Below, one piece after another: positions 8,110 through 17,015 of a stretch of DNA of 52,711 nucleotides. Where the stretch lies: positions 1-52,711 of the forward strand of contig JAGLPW010000078.1 in assembly GCA_023137125.1 (NCBI GenBank), read 5' to 3'. Numbering within the stretch: position 1 is the first letter of the stretch; each line of letters starts with the position of its first letter. Below the pieces are notes generated by a model, which was given only the letters and a program-made list of their open reading frames with translations, was not told the origin of the DNA and ran no database searches. Made by a program: the position numbers and the translations under genes. The DNA comes from Candidatus Cloacimonadota bacterium. Its GTDB lineage: Bacteria; Cloacimonadota; Cloacimonadia; Cloacimonadales; TCS61.

Positions 8110-11100
8110 ATGATAGTAACTTTTTCCTTAATTATTAATGTAATTCAAGCTGGATTATGGTCAAAAAAAACAGTTAAAGCAATTTTAGACAAAGCCTCAG
8201 GATTTGATAAAGCAACTAAAGATATGATGAAAGCTTATAAAAAGGCTTTTAATATTGTAATGCCATTAAAATGGAAAGAATTAACTTTTATTGATCAAGA
8301 GACAGATGAACATTATAAAGCAAATGATATTGAATTGATTTGTCAGATTCTAATATACATGGAAAATCCAGAAAATTTTAATAAAGTGTTTAAACAACAA
8401 CCTGATTTGCCAAACGAACTATTAAATGTATCAGAGGATGTATATCTTCAACTAAAAGATGAATTCGAAAAAGAAATTGCAAATACAGAATCAATCGCTT
8501 TCATAATTCAAGAACTGATAAAATTATCAAAAGTAATACTATCTTTGAATAATGTTGTGCAAAAAATTGAAATTGAATTACAAAATTCTACAATTACTGA
8601 ACCAATACAAACTGTTGATCAGATTTTGGAATCATTCAAAGATGCCTCTTTAGCATTAAGTTCTATTCCAAATGAAATTAACAAGATAACTCTTTGCAGG
8701 AATGAAACAAAAGACTTACTATCTTGGATTGCTAACCCCGTTTCAAGCAACAATAAAGAAATATGCCTTCTAATTGGCAAAGCAGGATATGGGAAGAGTG
8801 TAATTCTTAGAGAGCTCTATGAAGCTCTTCTATCACAAAAAATGCCTGTTTTCGCTTTAAAAGCTGACATGAAGGAAGCTATTTGCCTAAATGAATTATC
8901 ACAAATTTTAGGATTTAAAACATCGATTAAATCAGTAATTCAAATGGCACAAAAGTATTTTGAGAAAGTAATAGTAATTATCGACCAAATAGATGCATTA
9001 TCACAGTATATGTCTAAAGACAGAAAGTTTTTGAATTGTTATTTAGAATTGATTTTACAATTAAGTAGTATGAAAAATGTAAGACTTGTTATTTCATGTC
9101 GTGAATTTGATCTTGCGTATGATCGTTCTCTTAATTCGATTAAATTTGATAAAAAAATAAAAGTGGGTCTTTTAGGTGATGAAGAAATAAATCAAGTGTT
9201 AAAAGTATTTAATACTTCTCTCACAGACTTATATCCTAAAATTCAAAAAATTATTAAAGTTCCCAACAATTTATATCTGTTTTGTAAAGTATTTCAGTAC
9301 AGAATAGACCTAAAAAAAATAAAAACACCTTACAATCTTTTTAATGAATTGTGGAAAAATGAAATCGTTATAAACAAAGATAGAAATGTAAGTAACAGAA
9401 AACCTGAATTATTATACAGATTAGCAAACGAGATTACTAAGAAATCAGCATTGTGTTTAACGAGATCTCCCTATTTTGATGAATATGATTATGAAATTAA
9501 TGAATTAGCATCCGATGGTATACTAAAATGTGAGTATAATAAATTATCCTTTTACCATTCCTCTTTTTATGATTACTGTTTTGCAAGAAGTTTCATTAAA
9601 GATAATAAGAGCCTAATGAATTATATTCTCTCTACCGATCAAGGTTTGTTCATAAGATCACAAATCAAATTACTTATTCATTATCTAAGAGATGTTGATT
9701 CAAAAAGATATTTTTTTGAAATCGAGGAAATAATAAATAGTAGTGAAATTAAATTTCATATAAAACTATTAATTTTAGAGCAAATTGGATATTGGGACAA
9801 TTTATTTACAGAAGAAAAGCAAATCATCTTGAGCGCAATTAAAAATGATGAAATCTTAGAAATCCACTTTATTGATTCCCTATTCTCAAAGCAATGGTTA
9901 GAATATCTAGTTAACAATAAGATCATAGAAAACTGGCTTAATTCAGGAAATGAAAACCTAATTAATCATGTCAATAATAAACTGATGGGATTAATTAATA
10001 ATTATCCTGATCTTATCATAAAAGTTTTGAAATTATATCCTAATGTTGAAAACAAAGAAATTGAAATTCTGAAAATAATTTATTACTTAGATAATTGGGA
10101 GAATTCAGAATATTTTCAAATGGTTAAACCACTTTTATCAAATCCTAAAAACTATAATAGTAGAACTTCAGGATATTTATTAAAAAAAATTTCAAAATAT
10201 AAACAAATTGAAACTGCTAAACTATTATTTACCCACATTAATTTACGAATTGGTCAAATTAAGAAGAATGCAATTGAGAGGGAAATATTAAATTATGAAG
10301 AGTTTGACATTCTTGAATACTTAATAACCCATAAAAAAAGCCAAAAATATGTTATTAGAAACTCTTTAAAAAGTTTTAACCTTCTAATAAATAAAACCCA
10401 TTGGGCTGACAAAACTGGTTTAATTAATGATAGAATTTTTGATCATCGTTATCATTACAAGGATTTTCTTTACAAGCATTGGCATTGGCTTTCAATGATT
10501 GAAAATGAATTACAAAATATTGCCCAAATCGATTCAAAGTATTTTGAAGATTTAATTTTAAATCTTACTGAAACAAAATCCATAACTTTATTAGAATTAC
10601 TTCTAAAATGCTACTTAAAAAATATTCCCTGTTATATAAACAATATCTATTCATTGATTACAAAAAAATATATCTTAAAATCATATGGTATGTTAAGTTA
10701 TTATGTAAAAAAAAGTATTCATGAAACATTCAATTATTTGGATTCTGAAAAACAAAAAACATTTTTAGAAATAATAACTTCACTAACTGATGATAGAGAA
10801 ACAGATTTATTAAAAAATTGTATTAACAGAAGACGAACTGCTAAAATGCAGAAAGTGGGTTATTCCTATTATAATCCTGTAGGAAGAGTAAAGCATGAAT
10901 TATTATCTTCAATTCCAAGTTCATACATTAATAATAATCTTTGGATTAAGAAAACATTGGATGAGTTAAATCGAAAGTTAGGAAATTACAAAATCTTAAA
11001 ACCTAAACCTGGTGAGTCAGGAACTGTAACCGCACCTTTAGAAAACATAGCTTATCAGAAAATGAGTAAGATGCAATGGTATAACTCTATGCTTAAATTT

Positions 11101-12438
11101 GATGAAACATATGATTCTTTTTCTTCTAGAAGAGGTTTTTTAAAAGGTGGTATGATTGAACACTCACGTGCTTTTGGAAATGTTGTACAAAAGAATCCTG
11201 ATATGTATTATGATTTTATTATTGATATCGGGAGAGATGATATTATAAATATGCAATATTTTGCAGAAGGAATTAGAGGTTTGGTTTCTAGCAATATTGA
11301 AGATAAGAAACTATATTCATTAGTTCTAGAATTCTATAAAATGAAGCATCGCTATATTCGAAATCAAATGATTTCAGTAATTGATAAATTACTTAAGGTT
11401 AATGAAAAAGAAGAATTAATTAACATATTAAATTATTATTTAAATTCAAAAACAGATGAAGTAGAAGAAAGCTGGGAAAATGGAAATTATGGAAGCTCTC
11501 CTTTAACTTCAGGAATTAATTCCATAAGAGGATCAGCGGCATGGTCATTATCCCAAAACACTTTTACAACAAAATTTCCAGAACTTATATTCTCAATTTT
11601 TGAGAAAATAGCATCAGATGTTTCTGTTTCTTTAAGATGTTGTTTAATGAGTTCATTACATGGTTTAATTAATCATGATAAAGAAAGAACATTAAAACTA
11701 CTATTCGCATTAACTTCAGACAATAATAAACATGTGATTTCAAATAGTATTTTTTCAATTTACTATTTAATGAATGAGTATTTTGATGAGTTGAAAAGTA
11801 AAATTTTAATTATCACCCAAAAAGAAAGTACCCTTGTGAATAATTTGGGTAAAAACTTAGGAAATTTGCTTATGAGTGCTTATTGGTGGGAGTTAAATGA
11901 CAGCCAAGCTTTACTAATAAATAGTTGCGAGAATAACCTTGAAGTCACTAAAGGTGTCATTGAAGCCTCATCAAAACATTTGAACAATCCTGACCAAGTT
12001 ATTGCTAAGAAATCTGTTGAGGTTTTTAGTCTGTTTTTCCATCTAGATGATAAGGATATTTCTTCGACGTATGATTGGTGTTTTCATGACATTGATGTTA
12101 ACTCTTTTAATGATAATTATGAATTATTTAGAGAATATTCAAATACAACATTAATTACTTACAATTCAACGCATTTTTTAAAATATCTTTTAAAAGTTAC
12201 ACCAACAGATCCGGATAATGTTTTTGTTTTAATTAAAGATTATAAACGTTATGAAAAACCTGATTTGAGTTATAATGCTTTAAATAAAGAATTAGTAGAA
12301 ATAATCATTAATATTTACAACTATTCGAAAAGTAAAACAATTAAAAATGATACTATTAATATTTTTGATGAGATAATGCAAGATGATAATTATAAATTTA
12401 GAGCCATGCAAGCAATATCTGATTCAGATAGACTATGA
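8110..12438 (+). CDS. Large STAND/NACHT-like NTPase with helical-repeat C-terminus (Avs-like architecture)
   Basis: A 1442-residue protein. Residues 1-180 are a helical N-terminal region of unknown function. The NTPase core has Walker A GKAGYGKS (223-230), Walker B VIVIIDQID with D292, and a sensor-like RLVISCREFDL strand near 325-335, as in STAND ATPases. From about residue 470 to the end it is helix after helix (HEAT/ARM or TPR-like), a likely recognition solenoid. This order (effector-like N-terminus, STAND NTPase, repeat sensor) is that of Avs antiphage proteins, which oligomerise on binding a phage protein. I cannot assign the effector domain, so membership in a named Avs type is not claimed. 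It is a one-gene unit flanked by repeats, with AAAGGTAG before its ATG. Confidence 0.7.
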   Translation: MIVTFSLIINVIQAGLWSKKTVKAILDKASGFDKATKDMMKAYKKAFNIVMPLKWKELTFIDQETDEHYKANDIELICQILIYMENPENFNKVFKQQPDLPNELLNVSEDVYLQLKDEFEKEIANTESIAFIIQELIKLSKVILSLNNVVQKIEIELQNSTITEPIQTVDQILESFKDASLALSSIPNEINKITLCRNETKDLLSWIANPVSSNNKEICLLIGKAGYGKSVILRELYEALLSQKMPVFALKADMKEAICLNELSQILGFKTSIKSVIQMAQKYFEKVIVIIDQIDALSQYMSKDRKFLNCYLELILQLSSMKNVRLVISCREFDLAYDRSLNSIKFDKKIKVGLLGDEEINQVLKVFNTSLTDLYPKIQKIIKVPNNLYLFCKVFQYRIDLKKIKTPYNLFNELWKNEIVINKDRNVSNRKPELLYRLANEITKKSALCLTRSPYFDEYDYEINELASDGILKCEYNKLSFYHSSFYDYCFARSFIKDNKSLMNYILSTDQGLFIRSQIKLLIHYLRDVDSKRYFFEIEEIINSSEIKFHIKLLILEQIGYWDNLFTEEKQIILSAIKNDEILEIHFIDSLFSKQWLEYLVNNKIIENWLNSGNENLINHVNNKLMGLINNYPDLIIKVLKLYPNVENKEIEILKIIYYLDNWENSEYFQMVKPLLSNPKNYNSRTSGYLLKKISKYKQIETAKLLFTHINLRIGQIKKNAIEREILNYEEFDILEYLITHKKSQKYVIRNSLKSFNLLINKTHWADKTGLINDRIFDHRYHYKDFLYKHWHWLSMIENELQNIAQIDSKYFEDLILNLTETKSITLLELLLKCYLKNIPCYINNIYSLITKKYILKSYGMLSYYVKKSIHETFNYLDSEKQKTFLEIITSLTDDRETDLLKNCINRRRTAKMQKVGYSYYNPVGRVKHELLSSIPSSYINNNLWIKKTLDELNRKLGNYKILKPKPGESGTVTAPLENIAYQKMSKMQWYNSMLKFDETYDSFSSRRGFLKGGMIEHSRAFGNVVQKNPDMYYDFIIDIGRDDIINMQYFAEGIRGLVSSNIEDKKLYSLVLEFYKMKHRYIRNQMISVIDKLLKVNEKEELINILNYYLNSKTDEVEESWENGNYGSSPLTSGINSIRGSAAWSLSQNTFTTKFPELIFSIFEKIASDVSVSLRCCLMSSLHGLINHDKERTLKLLFALTSDNNKHVISNSIFSIYYLMNEYFDELKSKILIITQKESTLVNNLGKNLGNLLMSAYWWELNDSQALLINSCENNLEVTKGVIEASSKHLNNPDQVIAKKSVEVFSLFFHLDDKDISSTYDWCFHDIDVNSFNDNYELFREYSNTTLITYNSTHFLKYLLKVTPTDPDNVFVLIKDYKRYEKPDLSYNALNKELVEIIINIYNYSKSKTIKNDTINIFDEIMQDDNYKFRAMQAISDSDRL

Positions 12439-12450
12439 GTAATATGATGT

Positions 12451-12569
12451 CATAACAAGCTATCTGCTGTTGGTCCTGGTATTCTGCTTTCGTTTGTATC
12501 ATACCGATTCAAACTTTGGTAAGTGTGCTTTCAGTCTGGATTATTCCGATCCCACAGCGTGCATGAACA
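12451..12569 (+). repeat. Intergenic direct repeat, copy A
   Basis: This spacer after the STAND gene is homologous to the spacer after the next gene (copy B, 13,580-13,707). Shared blocks in the same order are TAACA, TTCTGCTTT(C/T)GT, TACC(G/A)ATTCAAACTTTGGT, TGCTTTC, CGATCCC(A/T)CAG and TGAACA. The 14-mer ATTCAAACTTTGGT is identical (12,507-12,520 and 13,637-13,650). It starts about 12 bases after a stop codon and ends shortly before the next ribosome binding site, like a cassette joint. Confidence 0.65.
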
Positions 12570-12595
12570 TTAGATGAAATTATAATGAGAGGTCT

Positions 12596-13567
12596 ATGAA
12601 AATCAATCAGGATTTACTAAAAAGTCTTAGCCATGAAAATATTGAATTAAGTTGGAGTTTAGAATCATATCTTAAAGATGACTATAAATATAAAGATGTT
12701 CTAAGGGAATTTATTGATTCAATCTCAGAGCAAATATTAGAAAAGTATAATAACACAATTTCTAATAATTTTATAGCTAAAAAGAGAGTTGCAGCAATCT
12801 TACTTAATAATGCTATTCAAGAAGAAAGAATAAAATATCTTCGAAGCACTACTAATACTCCAACACCGTATAAAAATTTAAGCGATTCAATTGATTACGA
12901 TGAAAACTACCTCATAGATACTGATAAAGTATCATATTTTAGAGGTATTATAAAAGATTCAGATTTTGTATATCATGTAATTCCAAGTATTCAACAAAAA
13001 AATTCTATGTATTGGGCTTTTTTGGCTTTAGATAATATTGCTGAGTATTCATCAATTTCTGTAAGATTAGATCCTTTTATGTTTAAGCATAAGGATGATC
13101 ATAGAATCATGATAGCTAAAATGGACATTTATGGTGTTCCACTAGACTGGAACAAAATAAATAATTTAAAAGAGACTCTACATTCAAAATGGATGTCAGA
13201 CAACTATGAATCTTCAAGCTATATGTTTACTGAGGTAGTGTGGGAACGAAGAAGTGATGGCATTCATTTCATATGTGAAGAGACTCCAAATATCAACAAC
13301 GTACATCTTAGAGGAAGCAGATATTTCCATGCTATATATAATCCTGATAGAGAAGTTTTTACTCACACAGATGGTGCAATCAGAATTTATGATTCAGTAG
13401 AGCTAAAATATAGAAATACAGTACATGTTCGAAAAAGTGGTAAAATTGGTAAAAGAATAAAAATCTTTAAAGTTAATGGTGATATTAAAAGAGAAGATTG
13501 GTGTATTCTTGTATCTGCTTTTTTCGTATGGAATAATGATATCTACAAATATTTTAATGAATTATAA
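12596..13567 (+). CDS. Unrecognised 323-residue protein in the defence island
   Basis: No family is recognised. The N-terminal 90 residues are helical with acidic and basic runs. The middle and C-terminal parts are mixed alpha/beta with many aromatic residues (MYWAFLALDN near 140, VVWERR near 208, FHAIYNPDRE near 245). There is no signal peptide, membrane helix or nucleotide-binding loop. GAGAGG lies just upstream of its ATG. It is a stand-alone unit between the two homologous intergenic repeats A and B and between a STAND NTPase and a HEPN protein, so a conflict-related role is suggested by context only. Repeat B follows it directly, so gene and spacer may move as one unit. Confidence 0.7.
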   Translation: MKINQDLLKSLSHENIELSWSLESYLKDDYKYKDVLREFIDSISEQILEKYNNTISNNFIAKKRVAAILLNNAIQEERIKYLRSTTNTPTPYKNLSDSIDYDENYLIDTDKVSYFRGIIKDSDFVYHVIPSIQQKNSMYWAFLALDNIAEYSSISVRLDPFMFKHKDDHRIMIAKMDIYGVPLDWNKINNLKETLHSKWMSDNYESSSYMFTEVVWERRSDGIHFICEETPNINNVHLRGSRYFHAIYNPDREVFTHTDGAIRIYDSVELKYRNTVHVRKSGKIGKRIKIFKVNGDIKREDWCILVSAFFVWNNDIYKYFNEL

Positions 13568-13579
13568 AGGATTAATTCA

Positions 13580-13707
13580 CCTAACAGACGTTTTTGCAGT
13601 TAGGGTTATTTCTCTGCTTTTGTCTAAATCGTACCAATTCAAACTTTGGTTTGTTTGCTTTCTGTTGATCCCGATTCATCTGAACGATCCCTCAGTATTC
13701 TTGAACA
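13580..13707 (+). repeat. Intergenic direct repeat, copy B
   Basis: The homologue of copy A (12,451-12,569). It opens with an inverted pair CCTAAC (13,580-13,585) and GTTAGG (13,599-13,604), which in copy A is weaker (AAC/GTT). Such CTAAC/GTTAG ends recall integron attC R-boxes, but no matching distal box was found. A frame of 88 codons over this spacer (13,476-13,742) is a shadow. Confidence 0.6.
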
Positions 13708-13738
13708 GTTATAATTATATCAATGGAGGTATTAGGGT

Positions 13739-14638
13739 ATGATTGATATTAAACAACTCTCTGATATACCGCTAACCGTACATGATAATGTGCATCATGA
13801 AGAGCAATTAGAGACTCTCAAAGATAATGAAATATTAATTTATCTTGTTGTTGGTGGAGTTAAAATTGTATTAATGGATGGTAGCGAGATTGAACTACCA
13901 AAATATTCTTACACGATAATACTTAAGAATATAAAGAAGGATGGAAAGGTACTAACATTTAAACATTTAGAACGATTAACTACACTATTGGCATATTCAT
14001 ATGGTGAGCCAAGAAACCATGTTTTTAGATTCTATATCAAAAATGAATCCTTTTCTTACCCAATTTTTAGAATATCCGGAGATTATCATCCAACAACTGG
14101 AATGTTTATAACTGCTCTCAGAGTGAAGAATATAGAAGAGTGCTGGAAGAATAAAAAGAAACTATTTCTCTTTATGGTAGAGAAGTTTTCTTCTTTAGAA
14201 AAGGAGCAATTACCATATCTTTGGTTCGGTAGAGCTATATTAACAAATAATAATATAGATAGGTTTTTGAACCTATACAGAATAATTGAATTACTTGCTA
14301 TAGAATATTCACATTCTATTTCTTCTGAAATAAAGGAGCAATACTGGGAATCACTTTCTATTGGATCAAAAGAAACAAGTGTGCAAAAATATTACAATAT
14401 GTTCAGAATACCATTAAGAGAGAGATTACCATTTTATCTTGAAAGCCATAATATTAGTACATCTAAATTTAATAAATGGAGGAAACTAAGGAATAAGATA
14501 ACCCACGGAGATCTATATTTAGAGACAGAAGAAATATTTCGTAAAGAACTTGCAGAGCTCGCGAAATTTACTAGTATAATATTAAGAAATATGTTATCAA
14601 ATAAATACGGATTTAAGATTACAAAACAATGCATATGA
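13739..14638 (+). CDS. HEPN-domain protein, ApeA-like
   Basis: A 299-residue protein with a C-terminal HEPN domain. A helix FLNLYRIIELLA (near residues 177-188) is followed by KLRNKITHGDLY with R251-x4-H256, the catalytic R-x4-H signature. The N-terminal 150 residues are beta-rich, as in ApeA-type proteins whose N-terminal domain is thought to sense phage and whose HEPN domain then cuts RNA. That similarity is by layout, not by a confirmed match. The start is fixed by GGAGGT eight bases before the ATG. It is a single-gene unit between intergenic repeat B and the downstream copy of the 7718-type repeat. Confidence 0.65.
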   Translation: MIDIKQLSDIPLTVHDNVHHEEQLETLKDNEILIYLVVGGVKIVLMDGSEIELPKYSYTIILKNIKKDGKVLTFKHLERLTTLLAYSYGEPRNHVFRFYIKNESFSYPIFRISGDYHPTTGMFITALRVKNIEECWKNKKKLFLFMVEKFSSLEKEQLPYLWFGRAILTNNNIDRFLNLYRIIELLAIEYSHSISSEIKEQYWESLSIGSKETSVQKYYNMFRIPLRERLPFYLESHNISTSKFNKWRKLRNKITHGDLYLETEEIFRKELAELAKFTSIILRNMLSNKYGFKITKQCI

Positions 14639-15238
14639 CAAATATGTCTGCGGTTGTATTAGCTGTTCGTTTCTGTTAGATAGTTCTAATCTATCATAAA
14701 AATGACAAACTGCTGCAATTTTTTTAATTTCAACCTATTTTGACTTTGGTGTTAGTAAGCTCATTGAAGCGTAGCTTTTAAAATAATTCAATTTGCTAAA
14801 TAGTAATGGATCAGTTCTATTTTGTTTTTTAATAAAAATATTCTTACCATTAAACTTCCTTTTTAAATGTACTTACCGAATACAAAGATCATATTTTCAT
14901 CTCAAAATCTAATCTTCAAAACTAATTAAGTTGACAATTATTTTTCTTATTTGTCTTTTCACCACTGCATGCTCAAATCCGTAAAAAATTTGTAAAACTC
15001 GAATAACCAAAGAGCATTTAAGTATTAATAATTTTAAAAACTTTTAGGAAGTAAAGAACAATGAGATTGGATTTTTTAAATGTTTATAATAGCAGCTTTA
15101 GCAAAAAATGAATAAGAATAATTGTACTTACAAAAGTAAAATCTTATCAAATAAATATTACTTATATTTTATTGAGCAATCATATATAAACCAGATGATT
15201 ATGAATTAATACTAATCAATACAAAATAAAAATATTGG
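14639..15238. other. 600-base spacer at the downstream end of the defence island
   Basis: No intact gene is visible on either strand. The first 60 bases have a weak resemblance to copies A and B (ATGACAAATATGTCTGCGG beginning). Bases 14,699-14,811 are the downstream direct-repeat copy. Minus-strand codons over about 14,740-14,870 include a short protein-like patch related to the remnant at 7834-8046. The rest, to 15,238, is AT-rich and probably holds the promoter for the exported-protein genes that follow. Confidence 0.5.
14699..14811 (+). repeat. Direct repeat, downstream copy (pairs with 7718-7853)
   Basis: It starts AAAATGACAAACTGCTGCAA, contains CTTTGGTGTTAGTAAG and CTCATTGA, and after a shorter variable part has TGCTAAATAGTAATGGAT. 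It marks the far edge of the block that carries the STAND, unknown and HEPN genes. After it, gene content changes to exported proteins. Confidence 0.6.
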
Positions 15239-16105
15239 ATGAAGAAAATGAAAAAAAATGTAGTAATAATTTTCCTGTTTCTAATGTCACTATTAGCAGC
15301 AGAGACTACAAAAGTAAGCGAGCAAATATACGGACCTCGTCGACCGCTTTACGAGAAAACACCACTTATTAGTGATTACCGCATTAATCAACCCATGAAA
15401 GGTGCAATTCGTTGGGGAATGGTTTTTTCTTTTAGTGAAGCTATAATTAATTCAAGGCTAAGTACAAAGAATAGTAATTTCTACAAATACACATCACATA
15501 TGGGAGAATTTGGACTATTAAGTGGTGCACTTTTAGGACTATACAAAGGATATATTGCACAAAACAAAAAGAAAAATAATCCCAACTATATGGTTCAACC
15601 AGACAATTTTGGTTACGAACTTGATGCCATATTTAAATCAACTGAAGGAAACTCTTTCACGACTATTGGGAATCGTTATTTAACCTACAATTACAAATAT
15701 AAATTTATTGATGAATTGCAATTTGGTTTAGCAACATCTCGGTTACTAAATTTTGCTGGAAACTCATTTACTTATAAAGAACGAAAATATGATTTGCAAG
15801 CTTTGCATTACTATCGAAAAGGATTTATTTTTTCACCTTTTTATGTTGTTGGTTGTGGATTATCTCATGGTAAACGCTTAGATAATGAGCAGTCTGAGGA
15901 TAATCATCATGTGATTTCTCAAGGGATCTATCCTTTTGTTCATTCAAGTGTCGGCATTAGATTTAGTTTCTTTGATTTTTTCTTTCTAAAATTGAAGACA
16001 GATTTTGAACTATCATCATTTTATTTTTATGTAAATTCTTTCGATAATTATCCATTTATAAAAAACGTGGGCATTGGTTTAGTATTTGGTACAAAAATAT
16101 TTTAA
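15239..16105 (+). CDS. Exported protein, probable outer-membrane-associated
   Basis: 288 residues from ATG 15,239; ATG 15,248 is also possible and gives a cleaner signal peptide with GGATGAAG before it. A basic start, hydrophobic core VVIIFLFLMSLLAA and likely cleavage after AA mark export. The mature part alternates aromatic and polar residues (YNYKYKFIDELQFGLATSR, SSFYFYVNSF) and ends VFGTKIF, suggestive of beta strands of an outer-membrane barrel, but no family is recognised. A short hydrophobic GLLSGALLGLYKGYIA segment near 100 is odd for a barrel. It is probably co-transcribed with the next gene (31-base gap). Confidence 0.6.
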   Translation: MKKMKKNVVIIFLFLMSLLAAETTKVSEQIYGPRRPLYEKTPLISDYRINQPMKGAIRWGMVFSFSEAIINSRLSTKNSNFYKYTSHMGEFGLLSGALLGLYKGYIAQNKKKNNPNYMVQPDNFGYELDAIFKSTEGNSFTTIGNRYLTYNYKYKFIDELQFGLATSRLLNFAGNSFTYKERKYDLQALHYYRKGFIFSPFYVVGCGLSHGKRLDNEQSEDNHHVISQGIYPFVHSSVGIRFSFFDFFFLKLKTDFELSSFYFYVNSFDNYPFIKNVGIGLVFGTKIF

Positions 16106-16136
16106 AATAAAAAAAAGAAATAAAAGGAGATAAAAA

Positions 16137-17015
16137 ATGAAAAAAAGAATGTTAGTAATTTTCCTGATTTTAATTCAATTAACAGGAATACTGTACGCAC
16201 AAACAGAAGCAGTTGAAAAGACAAAAATCATTTATAAAGGTGGAAAAATTGAATTTCAAAATTCAAAAAATGGTGTTGTCGAGCATGTATATGATATTGA
16301 AGAAAACAATCCTTACAGAAATGAGCCTTTCCCAATGAATGAAAATAGACAGAGCTATGATATGACAGGTGCGACTCTTGCCGATTTTCTACTAAATATA
16401 TCTGAATATGATGAGGAGACTGTAGCCAGGCTTAATAGATCGATGAATTATGCTTCAATATCCGGTACACCCTACAAAAAGTCTTTGAAAAATATTTCTA
16501 TTACCTATGACTTTGTTGTTTGGAATAGAAATAATAGTTCAGTATATGCAAAATCAACAATTGTTGTATTGAATAATAAAGGTGAAATAACTCATACATT
16601 TGATCCTAATTTCTCAGTAGCAATGCAAGCAATTACGGATGATGGAAAATATTTATGTGTTGCATACACAAATACAGATAGAGCTATAACCCAAGAAAAA
16701 GGAATTGGGATTAGAATCTATGATCTTAAAAGCAAATCAGTTTTATCTGATAAATGGATTGATCAAAGTGGTACTGTGTTTGTTAGAATAAAGAATAAAA
16801 TGGGTATTGTTACAATAGATGCAAACACATATTACTATTTCTACGTTGTAGATTTTGAAAATAAGAAGAGTTACTATAAGGAATTTACAAGAGAAGAAAG
16901 ACATCGTTTACAGGTAATAAAAAAGGAAGGTCTTGTATTTGGTCAATCAAGCATTAGTGATTCAAAACATTATGAGTATTATTATGAAAAAGATTTCGAA
17001 ATGGAGGAATTCTAA
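16137..17015 (+). CDS. Exported protein of unknown function, beta-propeller-like segments
   Basis: 292 residues. AAAGGAG lies eight bases before the ATG. It has a signal peptide (KKRMLVIFLILIQLTGILYA, cleavage after YAQ or near). The mature region has repeated strand-turn patterns such as GEITHTFDPN, DGKYLCVAYTNTD and GIGIRIYDLKSKSV, like blades of a WD/YncE-type propeller, but too few for a full propeller. The stop codon shares its last base with the ATG of the giant gene, so it is translationally coupled to it and may be a partner in its export or attachment. Confidence 0.6.
   Translation: MKKRMLVIFLILIQLTGILYAQTEAVEKTKIIYKGGKIEFQNSKNGVVEHVYDIEENNPYRNEPFPMNENRQSYDMTGATLADFLLNISEYDEETVARLNRSMNYASISGTPYKKSLKNISITYDFVVWNRNNSSVYAKSTIVVLNNKGEITHTFDPNFSVAMQAITDDGKYLCVAYTNTDRAITQEKGIGIRIYDLKSKSVLSDKWIDQSGTVFVRIKNKMGIVTIDANTYYYFYVVDFENKKSYYKEFTREERHRLQVIKKEGLVFGQSSISDSKHYEYYYEKDFEMEEF

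Noticed and set aside
13476-13742. 88-codon frame over the 12,596 gene end and repeat B
   Set aside because: It covers an intergenic repeat and overlaps two better genes; no start context.
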